In this document: one piece after another, positions 1 to 9,015 of the stretch
Position numbering within the stretch: the stretch's first letter is position 1
How the letters are laid out: the number at the start of each line of letters is the position of its first letter
Origin: JAWOHX01 sp046484975
GTDB taxonomy: Bacteria > Bacillota > Clostridia > DUPQ01
Direction: 5' to 3'
Length of the DNA stretch: 64,000 nucleotides
NCBI GenBank assembly: GCA_046484975.1
Contig: JAWOHX010000011.1
Coordinates: 15,147-79,146, forward strand
The notes under the pieces: generated by a model
What the model was told of the DNA's origin: nothing
Database searches by the model: none
The model's input: only the letters and a program-made list of their open reading frames with translations
Program-made: the position numbers and the translations under genes

Positions 1-1
1 A

Positions 2-1036
2 ATGATTGCCGGGCAGGCTGTTGTACAGACGGCACAGTCCGCAGTTGAGACCGCTTCCGACAACAACAATGGTGAGGCCTTCCTGAGTCAGGGAATGAAT
101 GGGGACAATGTCAGGATTTATCAGTCAAAATTGAAACTCCTTGGTATTTTTGATTACAATGCCACCGGATATTACGGGGTGATCACCACGGAAGCGGTGC
201 AATCTTTCCAGATGAGCTTCGGGCTGGTTCCCGATGGCAGGATTGGGGAGCGGACGGCGTCCCTGATCAACACCCTTGTGGAACGGGTGCTGGAGGATTT
301 GTTCCTCCAGGGGGACATGAAGACCAATGCCTCGGGCAGGAGTGTGAGCATCCTGCAAAGGGCCCTTGCGAGCCTGGGGCATTACGATTACGCAATCACG
401 GGATCCTACGGGGATATCACCGCCAATGCCGTGATAAAATTCCAGGCGGACTACGGACTCGCAATGGACGGAATCGCAGGCAAGGAGACGCTGGAGACAA
501 TCAGTAAAGTACTGGCCTCGAAGGAAGCCGTCAAAATTGAGAACACCTATGTCAAAGACCTGACCATGAGATGGTTTGGCGGAGTGGAGAATTTTTTCAA
601 GCTCGGGGACACCGCCAGGATATATGACGTGGGAACGGGAAGAAGCTTCTACATCAAGAGGACCTACGGATACAACCATGCCGACGTGGAGACCCTGACC
701 GCCCAGGACACCGCCATCATGAGACAGATATACGGGGGCACCTGGTCCTGGGACAGAAGAGCGGTCCTGGTGTTTGTTCACGGACATGTCATCGCCGCCT
801 CAATGGCAGGGATGCCCCATGCAGGACGTGATGACCTGGCTGCCAACGCCTGGGTTTCCAACAGGAGCGGCGGCTACGGGACAGGGGCCAACCTGGATGC
901 AGTGAAGGGCAACGGGATGGAAGGCCACTTCGACCTGCACTTTACCCTCAGCAGGACCCATGCGACCAATGCGGTCTGCCCGAGGCACCAGGAAGCCATC
1001 CGCCAGGCGGCAGCCTATGCCAGGAATATGTTCTGA
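2..1036 (+). CDS. Peptidoglycan-binding protein with two PG-binding domains and a His-rich C-terminal domain (5' partial)
   Basis: Two consecutive PG_binding_1-type repeats are visible (about residues 30-92 and 105-170), each with the 'G..V..LQ..L..LG.Y' and 'T..AV..FQ...GL..DG..G..T' pattern. After them comes a domain of about 150 residues with conserved-looking histidines (SMAGMPHAG, GHFDLHF, SRTH). The family's role is wall attachment; the C-terminal domain may be a metal-dependent wall enzyme, but that is inference. No signal peptide is present, and the first ATG sits at the window edge, so the true start and an export signal probably lie upstream. The stop lies 12 bases before the radical SAM gene, suggesting one operon. 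Confidence 0.8.
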   Translation: MIAGQAVVQTAQSAVETASDNNNGEAFLSQGMNGDNVRIYQSKLKLLGIFDYNATGYYGVITTEAVQSFQMSFGLVPDGRIGERTASLINTLVERVLEDLFLQGDMKTNASGRSVSILQRALASLGHYDYAITGSYGDITANAVIKFQADYGLAMDGIAGKETLETISKVLASKEAVKIENTYVKDLTMRWFGGVENFFKLGDTARIYDVGTGRSFYIKRTYGYNHADVETLTAQDTAIMRQIYGGTWSWDRRAVLVFVHGHVIAASMAGMPHAGRDDLAANAWVSNRSGGYGTGANLDAVKGNGMEGHFDLHFTLSRTHATNAVCPRHQEAIRQAAAYARNMF

Positions 1037-1048
1037 GGACGAGGGAAC

Positions 1049-2383
1049 GTGATTCATGTTTTTCAGCAGGACGATATAAGAGTGGTTTTGGATGTGAACA
1101 GCGGCGCTGTTCACATTCTTGATGATGTGACTTTTGAACTCCTGAAGAATGCAAAAGACAAAGACGACATCCTGGAAGGCCGCATTCTCCTCAGGGACAG
1201 GTACAGTGAAATCCAGCTGGATGAGGCCGTGGCGGAACTGGACGCCCTGATGGAGGAAGGCAGCCTGTTCTCCCCGTTTCCGGATCTGAAGACGGATCGT
1301 ACGGCGGAAAAACAAGGACTGGATATGAAAGCCCTCTGCCTCCACGTGGCCCATGACTGCAATCTCCGATGCAGCTATTGTTTTGCGGACAAGGGAAAGT
1401 ATGGGGACGCCAGGGAAAAGATGCCCCTGGATGTGGCACAGAAAGCCATTGATTTCCTTCTGGAAAACTCTTCCAGGAAACATGTGGAAGTGGATTTTTT
1501 CGGGGGGGAGCCCCTGATGAACTTTGAGGTCGTCAAAAAGACCGTGGAATATGCACTGGAGAGACAAAAAGACAGGCAGGTGCATTTCACTTTGACCACC
1601 AATGCAACCATCCTGGACGATGAGATCCTTGCTTTCATCAACAGGCACATGGACAATGTTGTCCTCAGCCTGGACGGACGCAAAGAGACCCATGACAGGA
1701 TGAGGCGCTACCAAAACGGCAGGGGATCCTATGACCGGGTCCTGGGGAACATCCGCAGGATCCTGGCTGACAGGAAAAAAGGCTCCTATTTCATCCGTGG
1801 CACCTTCACCCGGGAGAATCTGGATTTTTCAGAGGATATCAGGCACCTGGCCGACCTAGGCTTCCGGGAGATCTCCATCGAGCCCGTCACAGGGGGAGCC
1901 TTTGCATTCAACCGGGAGGAGCTGGCAGTCATCCTGAAGGAATACGAGGAATTCGCCATGGAATATGCCCGGCAGGAAGAGTACCGGTTCTACCATTTCA
2001 ACCTGGACCTTTATCATGGTCCCTGCGTGTACAAGAGGATCAGCTCCTGTGGGGCGGGCTTTGAATATGCCGCCGTTGTCCCGGACGGCTCCCTGTACGC
2101 CTGCCATCAGTTCGCTGGAATGGAGGCGTTCAGACTGGGGGATGTCTTCAACGGGATACACAATACCGCGCTCATGGAGGAAATGAGGAGCGCCAACGTC
2201 CTGAACAAGGAGGAATGCAAGGAATGCTGGGCCAGGTTTTTGTGCTCGGGAGGTTGCCATGCCCTGGCATATTTCAAAAACGGGGACATCAAAAAACCCG
2301 ACCAGGACCATTGCACATTGCAAAAGAAAAGGATGGAATGCGCCATGATCATCGCAGCAAGGAGAGACATGCGGAATGAATGA
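1049..2383 (+). CDS. scfB: Radical SAM/SPASM thioether maturase, six-Cys (SCIFF) peptide type
   Basis: Family members install Cys thioether crosslinks in the short SCIFF peptide of Clostridia. The radical SAM cluster motif CNLRCSYC has Cys104, Cys108 and Cys111. The neighbouring residues (LCLHVAHDCNLRC, VDFFGGEPLMNF, VVLSLDGRKETHDRMR) match SCIFF maturases as I know them. The C-terminal SPASM region carries the extra cluster cysteines (CGAGFEY, YACHQF, ECKECWARFLCSGGC). An N-terminal wing of about 90 residues could be the peptide-recognition element. The start is a GTG preceded by GAGGGAA. The usual scfA precursor gene is not immediately upstream; a peptidoglycan-binding protein is there instead. 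The 3' end overlaps the HAD gene by 8 bases. Confidence 0.88.
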   Translation: MIHVFQQDDIRVVLDVNSGAVHILDDVTFELLKNAKDKDDILEGRILLRDRYSEIQLDEAVAELDALMEEGSLFSPFPDLKTDRTAEKQGLDMKALCLHVAHDCNLRCSYCFADKGKYGDAREKMPLDVAQKAIDFLLENSSRKHVEVDFFGGEPLMNFEVVKKTVEYALERQKDRQVHFTLTTNATILDDEILAFINRHMDNVVLSLDGRKETHDRMRRYQNGRGSYDRVLGNIRRILADRKKGSYFIRGTFTRENLDFSEDIRHLADLGFREISIEPVTGGAFAFNREELAVILKEYEEFAMEYARQEEYRFYHFNLDLYHGPCVYKRISSCGAGFEYAAVVPDGSLYACHQFAGMEAFRLGDVFNGIHNTALMEEMRSANVLNKEECKECWARFLCSGGCHALAYFKNGDIKKPDQDHCTLQKKRMECAMIIAARRDMRNE

Positions 2384-3155
2384 TTTGAAAAGCAAGGAGC
2401 TTCTCGTCCTGGACATGGACGGGACCTTTTACCTCGAGAACACCCTCATCGACGGAGCACGGGAGCTGCTGGAGGAAATCGGAAGAAAGGGGAAAAGATT
2501 CCTTTTTTTCACCAACAACTCCTCCAAAGCCATGGATGACTATATTCAGAAACTCTCTGACCTGGGCGTACAGGCCAACCGGGACAGTCTCTTTAGTTCC
2601 GGGGATGTCACCATCGGTTATCTGAAAAGACATTGTCCCGGCCAAAAAATCTACCTCATCGGCACACGGATGCTGAAAAGGGGATTTGAGAAAGAAGGGA
2701 TCATCCTGACGGAGGAGGACCCGGATGGGGTGGTCTTGGGATTCGACACGGAACTGACCTATGAGAAGATATACAAGGGATGTACCTTCATCAGGAACGG
2801 GGCCTTTTTCATTGCGACCCATCCGGACGTCAATTGCCCGGTGAAGAATGGGCTGATGCCGGATTGCGGTTCCATGATCAAAATGTTCACTGAGTCCACG
2901 GGAAAGGTGCCGCTGGTGATGGGAAAGCCCTCCAGGCACACGGTGGAGGCCATCGAGGAAAAAACCGGTGTGGGCAGGGACAAAATGGTCTTTGTCGGGG
3001 ACCGGTTGGAAACGGACATTGCCATCGGGACGGACAACGGTGCCATGTCGGTGCTGGTCCTGACTGGAGCCACGGACCGGGCCCTTCTGGACAGGTCGTC
3101 CATCCGCCCGGACCTGGTGCGAGACAGCGTGAAAGATTTGATTCCTCTTCTATAA
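2376..3155 (+). CDS. HAD-superfamily IIA hydrolase (NagD-like phosphatase)
   Basis: HAD motif I is LDMDGTFYLEN (Asp nucleophile plus DxDGT), motif II is FFTNNSSK, and motif III/IV is VFVGDRLETDIAIG. The cap-containing 259-residue length fits the NagD/AraL/PNPase class. Such enzymes dephosphorylate small phosphorylated metabolites in the cytosol; the substrate cannot be read from the sequence. The start ATG overlaps the end of the radical SAM gene and has GGAGAG upstream, so the two are probably translationally coupled. Confidence 0.88.
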   Translation: MNDLKSKELLVLDMDGTFYLENTLIDGARELLEEIGRKGKRFLFFTNNSSKAMDDYIQKLSDLGVQANRDSLFSSGDVTIGYLKRHCPGQKIYLIGTRMLKRGFEKEGIILTEEDPDGVVLGFDTELTYEKIYKGCTFIRNGAFFIATHPDVNCPVKNGLMPDCGSMIKMFTESTGKVPLVMGKPSRHTVEAIEEKTGVGRDKMVFVGDRLETDIAIGTDNGAMSVLVLTGATDRALLDRSSIRPDLVRDSVKDLIPLL

Positions 3156-3180
3156 TCCTTTATCATGACCCTCCTTTTTG

Positions 3181-3189
3181 TGATAAAAT
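3181..3189 (+). promoter_or_regulatory. Possible extended -10 promoter
   Basis: TGATAAAAT (TGn plus TAAAAT) lies 25 bases before the small membrane-protein gene. No good -35 at normal spacing was seen. An inverted repeat (TTTATCA at 3159, TGATAAA at 3181) overlaps it and could instead act as a weak terminator of the preceding gene. Confidence 0.35.
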
Positions 3190-3213
3190 GAACTCAACGA
3201 AGGAGGGACCGCC

Positions 3214-3717
3214 ATGGAGCATTTCCTGGAAAGGCGCGTTGTCAAGGAGAAGTCACAGGAGGATCAAGGCATCATCCTGCTGACGGTGACGGCAACGATC
3301 CTGTTGTCCGTGGGCGTCCTCTTCGTCAGGAGTGTGAACACCTATTTTCCCGTCGTATACCTGGTCCTGTGGTATCTGGCCTATCGGGTCATCCTTTCCC
3401 GGAGCGTAGAATACGAGTATGTTTTCGTGGACAACGCCCTCACCATAGACCGGATCACAGGCAAGAAATGGCGTAAGCGGGTATTCAATGCCAGTCTGAA
3501 TGACTTTGATGTCTTTTCTTTCATCAAGCCGGAGGATTCCGGTGCTTTTTTCCAGGAATCCCGGCAGGAGATCCCAAAGGGCGTGTTCGGCAGGCCCGAT
3601 GGCCTGATGTACGGAGTCATCCATTATGACGAAAAAAAAACCGTCGTCTATTTTCCGATTGACGCAACAATGGTGGAGTATGTCAAAAAACACACGGATT
3701 ATAAAGTAAAAGAGTAG
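3214..3717 (+). CDS. Small membrane protein, DUF6106-like
   Basis: This 167-residue protein has two hydrophobic segments (about residues 20-40 and 45-62), followed by a soluble domain with the pattern 'EYEY.F..N.L.ID.I.GK..RK'. That pattern resembles the clostridial DUF6106 family, whose function is unknown. A strong Shine-Dalgarno (AAGGAGGGACC) precedes the ATG. The GH18 gene follows after 16 bases, so the two may be co-transcribed. The family assignment is from memory of the motif only. Confidence 0.7.
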   Translation: MEHFLERRVVKEKSQEDQGIILLTVTATILLSVGVLFVRSVNTYFPVVYLVLWYLAYRVILSRSVEYEYVFVDNALTIDRITGKKWRKRVFNASLNDFDVFSFIKPEDSGAFFQESRQEIPKGVFGRPDGLMYGVIHYDEKKTVVYFPIDATMVEYVKKHTDYKVKE

Positions 3718-3733
3718 GGAACGGAAACAAAAA

Positions 3734-5422
3734 ATGAGAAAAATCCTGGTGATCTTCACAACCGCCTTGTTTGCCTTATCCGTCACCGGACTGGCATTTT
3801 TTACCGTGGGATACATCACCGAAAAATATTCCCCTGAGACACGGAAAGAGGATTTCCTGGTCAGGGACCGGGTGAACCTGGTATTTGAGGGAGAGCTCGT
3901 AAAAGGCTACGGGGAGCCGGTGTTGGTGGACGACGAGGTGCTGTTGCCCTTTGATTTCATCAAGGACTATATTGACGAGACAATTTTTTATGACGACCAG
4001 AGGGCAAAGCTCACCATCACCACACCCGACAAACTGATCCGGATCGCCGACGAGGAGCTGGAGGCTTTCGTGAATTTGGAGCCCTTCGACCTGGATGTCT
4101 CTTCAAGGCACATCGGGGATACCCTGTATGTCCCGGTGATGGTTTTTTTGGAGCTGTTCAAGATCGACATCCAGGTCATTGATGAGGAACACCGGGTGGT
4201 CATCATCGACCGGTGGAAAAACCACCGCCATGAAGGCCATATTCTGAATGAGGATGGTGCGGTCCGGAAAGGGCCGTCCATCAAGGAGCCGATCTACAAG
4301 GAATACGACCCCTTGGACAACATGGTGACGGTCCTGGAGACCTCGTCCCTCTGGATGAAGGTCAGAACCCGGGAAGGCATCATTGGTTATGTGGAGTCCC
4401 GGTATATGTATACCGTCATCAGAAGCATCCGACTGGAGATCGACCTTGTACGGGAGCTCGAAAAGACCCCGGCGACGGTGGTGCTGGCCTGGCAATACAT
4501 CCAGAGGGTGACGCCCCCGGCGGACAGGATGAAGGCATTCGCCGCGCTCAATGTCCTGTCCCCAACATGGTTCACGGTTATTAACGCCGACGGCTCCATC
4601 GACAGCCGGGCGGACATCTCCTATGTCAACCGTGCGACGGAACTGGGATACCAGGTATGGCCCCTGATCAACAACACCTTCAACGATATCGAGATGACCA
4701 GCGCCTTCCTCAACGACACGGATGCCAGGGAGCAGGTCATCCGCCAGCTCCTGGCCTATGCGCAGCTGTACGGCTTCCAGGGGATCAACGTGGACTTTGA
4801 GAATGTCTATCGCTCGGACAAGGACGTCCTCACCCAGTTCATGCGGGAACTGCGGCCGCTGGCCGGGGAAATGGGATTGATCATATCCATCGATGTCGGG
4901 GTCCCCGACGGTTCGGACACCTATTCCCTCTGCTACGACCATAAGGCCTTGTCGGAAGTCAGCGATTATGTCATGGTGATGACCTATGACCAGCACTGGT
5001 CCTCTTCCCCCGTGGCCGGTTCCCAGGCGCAATTGTCCTGGGTGGAGAACCGGCTGAGGAGAACACTGGAATTCGTGGAGAGCAGCAAGCTGGTGCTGGG
5101 AATCCCGTTCTATACCAGGGTATGGGAAGTCAAGGATGGCAGGACCCGGAACATTGCATCCATCACCATGGACCGGGGAAAGGAACTACTCGAGGAAAAA
5201 GGGGCCACCGTGTCCTGGGAGAACTCCAGCGGCCAGTACTACGCCAGGTATACACAGGAGGGCGCGGTATATCATTTATGGCTGGAGGATGAAAGGAGCG
5301 TGGCCCTCAAGGCTGGCCTGGCAGTGAAATACGGGTTGGCAGGGGTCAGCATATGGGAATTGTCCCAAGGCAATGAGCAGGCCTGGGAAGCCATTGCGGA
5401 AAGTTTATTCGGAGGTGACTGA
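3734..5422 (+). CDS. Membrane-anchored glycoside hydrolase family 18 with copper-amine-oxidase-like and SH3 domains
   Basis: An N-terminal hydrophobic anchor (residues 4-28) is followed by a Cu-amine-oxidase N-terminal-like domain (about 45-158), an SH3-like domain (about 180-225) and a GH18 barrel (about 245-560). The catalytic motif GINVDFE places the acid Glu at residue 356. The pattern resembles the YdhD/YaaH class of wall or spore-cortex hydrolases. It probably acts outside the membrane on peptidoglycan or another GlcNAc polymer. The stop codon lies within the ribosome-binding region of the MgtC-like gene, indicating one operon. Confidence 0.9.
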   Translation: MRKILVIFTTALFALSVTGLAFFTVGYITEKYSPETRKEDFLVRDRVNLVFEGELVKGYGEPVLVDDEVLLPFDFIKDYIDETIFYDDQRAKLTITTPDKLIRIADEELEAFVNLEPFDLDVSSRHIGDTLYVPVMVFLELFKIDIQVIDEEHRVVIIDRWKNHRHEGHILNEDGAVRKGPSIKEPIYKEYDPLDNMVTVLETSSLWMKVRTREGIIGYVESRYMYTVIRSIRLEIDLVRELEKTPATVVLAWQYIQRVTPPADRMKAFAALNVLSPTWFTVINADGSIDSRADISYVNRATELGYQVWPLINNTFNDIEMTSAFLNDTDAREQVIRQLLAYAQLYGFQGINVDFENVYRSDKDVLTQFMRELRPLAGEMGLIISIDVGVPDGSDTYSLCYDHKALSEVSDYVMVMTYDQHWSSSPVAGSQAQLSWVENRLRRTLEFVESSKLVLGIPFYTRVWEVKDGRTRNIASITMDRGKELLEEKGATVSWENSSGQYYARYTQEGAVYHLWLEDERSVALKAGLAVKYGLAGVSIWELSQGNEQAWEAIAESLFGGD

Positions 5423-5423
5423 A

Positions 5424-6092
5424 ATGGTGTTTGAATGGGAAGTGGTCATCCGTATCGTGTGCGCCATGATTTTTGGGGGACTGATCGGATATGAGAGGGA
5501 GTACAGGAAAATGCCTGCGGGATTCCGCACCCACATCCTTGTCTGCGTGGGAGCCGCCCTGGTGATGGTCACATCAGAGTTCATGCTCACCCGTTTTTCC
5601 GGCATCGTGAACCTGGATCCGGCACGGCTCGGCGCCCAGGTCATCAGCGGAATCGGATTCCTGGGAGCAGGAACCATTCTTCGTGACAGGTTCAGGGTCA
5701 CAGGGTTGACCACTGCGGCCAGTCTTTGGGCGGTCGCATGCATCGGCCTAGCGGTGGGCATCGGGTACTATTTCATGGCAACAATAGCCACTCTGCTTAT
5801 TTTCGGGACACTGACCTTCCTGCGCAGTTTTGAAAATTCCATCCTGTGCAAGATTACAAAAAGCAGGACGGCCATCACCGTCAGGCTGATGCAAGGGCAC
5901 GAAAAGGAAGCGGCAGAGCTCATCGAAGGGCAAGGCTACCGGATTGCCAAGATCATATCCTTCAAGAGCGAAGCCGGAAAGACCCAGATCAAATATGAGC
6001 TGGTGTGCAAGGAGCCCAAGATGGATTTCAGCCGGCTCATGGAAAAAATGGCAGGGACAGACTACATCGTTGGCGCGGAACTGAACGGGTGA
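5424..6092 (+). CDS. MgtC/SapB family membrane protein
   Basis: The N-terminal half has four to five hydrophobic helices with the family signature 'GGLIGYERE' and 'GAQVISGIGFLGAGTILRD', followed by a small cytoplasmic ACT-like C-terminal domain. MgtC relatives are linked to magnesium adaptation and to regulation of F-ATPase or phosphate transporters. I chose the ATG at 5424 because GGAGGTGA (5411-5418) sits 5 bases upstream; an in-frame start at 5373 would lie inside the GH18 gene and lacks a ribosome-binding site. The resulting 222 residues is normal for the family. Confidence 0.88.
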   Translation: MVFEWEVVIRIVCAMIFGGLIGYEREYRKMPAGFRTHILVCVGAALVMVTSEFMLTRFSGIVNLDPARLGAQVISGIGFLGAGTILRDRFRVTGLTTAASLWAVACIGLAVGIGYYFMATIATLLIFGTLTFLRSFENSILCKITKSRTAITVRLMQGHEKEAAELIEGQGYRIAKIISFKSEAGKTQIKYELVCKEPKMDFSRLMEKMAGTDYIVGAELNG

Positions 6093-6100
6093 GCATCTTG

Positions 6101-6131
6101 TTGAACCAGCGGGAAAATGTTATGGTATAAT
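6101..6131 (+). promoter_or_regulatory. Promoter for the flavin reductase gene
   Basis: An extended -10 (TGGTATAAT, 6123-6131) has a weak -35 TTGAAC at 6101, 19 bases upstream. Transcription would begin near 6138, which argues against the ATG at 6134 and for a start further downstream. Confidence 0.5.
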
Positions 6132-6163
6132 GTATGAATGATTTGATGATGGATGGTGAAAGT

Positions 6164-6676
6164 ATGCATAAAGAAGTCAATTACACAGATGTTTTGAAGC
6201 AGGCCATGGAGCAACTGGGCAAAGGCGGAGCTTTTCTGACCACTTGTTATGACGGAAAAATCAACACCATGACCATCGGATGGGGGACCGCCGGGATCCT
6301 GTGGTCCAAACCGGTGCTGACCGTCATGGTCCGTTACTCCAGGCATACCTACAACCTGATTGAAAAGGCGGGGGAGTTCACGGTCAGCTTCCCGCAACAG
6401 GGAGAGTTGGCCAGGGAACTGGTCATCTGCGGGACGAAAAGCGGAAGGAACATCGACAAGTTCGACGAATGCGGATTCAAGCCCGTGGAGTCCTTCACAG
6501 TCAAGACCCCCTGCATCGACAAATGCGGCATTCATTTCGAGTGCAAGACCATCTACAAGCAGGCGATGGAACCGGGACTCATCGGGGACAAGGTCAAGGA
6601 CCTGTTCTATCGGAACAACAATGACTACCATGTGGTATATTACGGGGAAATCACCCGTTGCCATGTCAATGATTAA
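6164..6676 (+). CDS. Flavin reductase-like domain (FMN-binding) protein
   Basis: A 170-residue flavin-reductase-like/FMN-binding split-barrel protein. The signature region is 'FLTTCYDGKINTMTIGWGT', followed by 'KPVLTVMVRYSRHTYNLIE' and 'FTVSFP'. Relatives reduce flavins or carry FMN in anaerobes; the partner is not evident. In-frame ATGs at 6134, 6146 and 6149 fall at or just after the predicted transcription start. I prefer 6164, which has GGTGA 4 bases upstream. Either choice leaves the conserved domain intact. The ddl gene follows after 12 bases. Confidence 0.85.
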   Translation: MHKEVNYTDVLKQAMEQLGKGGAFLTTCYDGKINTMTIGWGTAGILWSKPVLTVMVRYSRHTYNLIEKAGEFTVSFPQQGELARELVICGTKSGRNIDKFDECGFKPVESFTVKTPCIDKCGIHFECKTIYKQAMEPGLIGDKVKDLFYRNNNDYHVVYYGEITRCHVND

Positions 6677-6688
6677 ACGGAGGCTGTC

Positions 6689-7786
6689 GTGGAAAAAATA
6701 AGCGTGGGAATCCTCTTTGGCGGGGTCTCCACCGAGCATGAGGTATCCAGAAACTCTGTTTCATGCGTGCTCAGGGAGATCGACGGGGAAAAATACAAGG
6801 TGAAGCTGTTCGAAATCACCAAGAAAAACGGGTTTTTCATTTATGATGTCTCTTTTGAGAACCTGGACGCCTTCTGCGGGGAAATCAAAAAGACGGAGAA
6901 CATGCTGATCAAGAAAAAGGCGGAACTGAGCAGGGCGGTGTTTCGGGAGAACGAGGTGGATGTGGTGTTCCCGCTGATCCACGGGACCAACGGGGAAGAC
7001 GGGACCCTCCAGGGATTCCTGGAACTTTGCGACATCCCTTATGTCGGATGCGGTGTCCTTTCCTCCGCCCTCTGCATGGACAAGGACATGGCCAAGGCCG
7101 TTCTTCGTTCCCGGGGCATTCCCCAGGCGGACCATCTCTGCCTGACCTGTGACCAGATCCAGGAGGGAATGGATGATTCCATCAGTAAGGCGGAGGGCAT
7201 GTTCCCATACCCCATGTTCGTGAAACCTTCCTCCAGCGGGTCCTCGGTGGGAGTGTCCAAGGCGAAGGACAGGGAAGGTTTGAGGAAATCCCTGGATCTG
7301 GCCTCCAGGCTGGACAGGAAGATCCTGGTGGAGGAATGCATCGGGGGCAGGGAACTGGAATGTGCCGTTTACGGAAATCATACCCATGCCTATGCCAGCG
7401 AACCGGGGGAAGTCATCGCCTCCAATGAATTTTATGACTACAACGCCAAATATGTGGATGGGAAATCCCTGACCATCGTGCCGGCGGACATCCCCCCCGA
7501 AACAGGGAAACGGATACAGGAATATGCATTGGAGGCGTTTCGGGCGCTGGATTGCTACGGTTTGGCCCGGGTGGACTTTTTCCTGCCGGAAAACGGATCC
7601 CCCATCATGAACGAAATCAACACCATGCCGGGGTTCACCGACATCAGCATGTATCCCAAATTGATGGCCAGGACAGGCATGGCATACAGGGAACTCATTG
7701 GCAACCTCATCCAGCTGGCGCTGGAAAAAAAGAAGCGCTACACCTTTACGCTGGATTACGAAGAGGTCATGAGAAATGAACAATAA
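6689..7786 (+). CDS. ddl: D-alanine--D-alanine ligase
   Basis: ATP-grasp ligase making the D-Ala-D-Ala dipeptide for peptidoglycan. It opens with 'VGILFGGVSTEHEVS', has 'PLIHGTNGEDGTLQGFLE', the ATP-binding 'FVKPSSSGSSVGVSK', and ends with 'NEINTMPGFTDISMYP'. The loop FYDYNAKY retains the Tyr-Lys-Tyr pattern typical of D-Ala-D-Ala rather than D-Ala-D-Lac ligases. The start is a GTG with ACGGAGG 5 bases upstream. It overlaps murI by 11 bases, so D-Ala-D-Ala and D-Glu supply for the wall are coupled. At 365 residues it is in the usual range. Confidence 0.96.
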   Translation: MEKISVGILFGGVSTEHEVSRNSVSCVLREIDGEKYKVKLFEITKKNGFFIYDVSFENLDAFCGEIKKTENMLIKKKAELSRAVFRENEVDVVFPLIHGTNGEDGTLQGFLELCDIPYVGCGVLSSALCMDKDMAKAVLRSRGIPQADHLCLTCDQIQEGMDDSISKAEGMFPYPMFVKPSSSGSSVGVSKAKDREGLRKSLDLASRLDRKILVEECIGGRELECAVYGNHTHAYASEPGEVIASNEFYDYNAKYVDGKSLTIVPADIPPETGKRIQEYALEAFRALDCYGLARVDFFLPENGSPIMNEINTMPGFTDISMYPKLMARTGMAYRELIGNLIQLALEKKKRYTFTLDYEEVMRNEQ

Positions 7787-8585
7787 ACCCATTGGCGTTT
7801 TTGATTCAGGACTGGGCGGACTGACGGTACTGAAGGAACTGAGGAAAATCATGCCCCGGGAAGACATCATCTATTTCGGGGACAGCAAACGGGCCCCATA
7901 CGGCACCAAGTCCCAGTCCACCATCGTGGAGTTCTCTTTCCAGAACATCCGCTTCCTGCTGGAGCAGGGTGTCAAGGCGGTGGTCATCGCCTGCAATACC
8001 GCCAGTTCCAATGCCATGGATGAGATCACCCGGTCTTTTCCACTCCCGGTGGCGGAAGTCATCCGCCCGGGGGCCGAAAGCGGCATAGCCGCCACCCGGA
8101 ACGGGAGACTGGGGGTCATCGGGACGGACGCCACCATCCGGAGCAAGGCGTATGAGATGGCAATCCGGGAAATGAGTCCCGGGACGGCTGTTTTTTCAAA
8201 GAGCTGCCCGTTGTTCGTTCCGCTGGTGGAGGAGTCGGTGGACCTTTGGACCAGCAAGGTTGTGGAGACCGTTGCCCAGGGTTACCTGGAGGATTTGCAA
8301 ACACAGGGCGTGGATACCTTGATTCTGGGATGTACCCATTATCCCCTCATCGAAGGCATCATACAGAAGGTCATGGGAAGTGGAGTGAAGCTCATCAATT
8401 CGGCACGGTCCGTGGCGGGAAAGACCCGGGAAATTCTTACCGACCTTGGCTTGGAAGCAGGGCGGGATGTGGGAAGCACCGTGCTTTACACCAGCGACAG
8501 TGTGGAAAAATTCATCAGGATGAGCAAGGCCATTCTTGATGAAGAGGTTTCAAACATCCAAAAGATCGACATAGAAAGGTTTTGA
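7776..8585 (+). CDS. murI: Glutamate racemase
   Basis: Converts L-Glu to D-Glu for peptidoglycan. The two catalytic cysteines are visible: Cys73 in 'VIACNTASSNA' and Cys186 in 'LILGCTHYPL'. The N-terminal 'IGVFDSGLGGLTVL' is characteristic. The 269-residue length is standard. The start codon lies inside the end of ddl, and the stop is a few bases before the next gene, so it sits in a compact ddl-murI-DUF1934-argS run. Confidence 0.97.
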   Translation: MNNKPIGVFDSGLGGLTVLKELRKIMPREDIIYFGDSKRAPYGTKSQSTIVEFSFQNIRFLLEQGVKAVVIACNTASSNAMDEITRSFPLPVAEVIRPGAESGIAATRNGRLGVIGTDATIRSKAYEMAIREMSPGTAVFSKSCPLFVPLVEESVDLWTSKVVETVAQGYLEDLQTQGVDTLILGCTHYPLIEGIIQKVMGSGVKLINSARSVAGKTREILTDLGLEAGRDVGSTVLYTSDSVEKFIRMSKAILDEEVSNIQKIDIERF

Positions 8586-8593
8586 ACAATAAC

Positions 8594-9010
8594 ATGGACA
8601 AGGATGTTCTCATATCATTGAAAGGGATTTCCGGGCAAAGCGGAGGGGAACCCATGGAATTCATCACCGAGGGAAAATACTCCAGGATAGGGGATGTGTA
8701 CTATGTCTCATACCAGGAATCCCGGATGACGGGGATGGATGGGACCACCACCACCCTGGAAATCGACAAGGACTCGGTGACCATGCGAAGGAAGGGATCC
8801 GTGAACACCAGTTTCATGTTCAAGAAAGGGCAAAAAAGTGTTTCCCATTATTCCACGGAATACGGGGTTTTCACCATAAACATCGTCGCCAGGGACCTGG
8901 ACATCCGGGTGGACGACAATGGTGGGGAACTGGAGATCATCTATGAGATGGACGCCTTCGACAACAAAGGAAGCAGGAATAATTTCAGCATGAAGATCAG
9001 GGAGGTTTGA
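8594..9010 (+). CDS. DUF1934 family protein (YwiB-like beta-barrel)
   Basis: A soluble protein of about 138 residues, rich in predicted beta strands, with the DUF1934/YwiB pattern ('FITEGKY', 'YYVSYQES', 'TTTLEI', 'FMFKKGQ', 'I..RD....I'). Calycin-like barrel; function unknown. As in other Bacillota it sits directly upstream of argS. Two starts are possible: TTG at 8582, only two bases after AAAGG, or ATG at 8594. I prefer the ATG because the TTG is too close to the ribosome-binding site. Confidence 0.82.
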   Translation: MDKDVLISLKGISGQSGGEPMEFITEGKYSRIGDVYYVSYQESRMTGMDGTTTTLEIDKDSVTMRRKGSVNTSFMFKKGQKSVSHYSTEYGVFTINIVARDLDIRVDDNGGELEIIYEMDAFDNKGSRNNFSMKIREV

Positions 9011-9015
9011 CCCCG

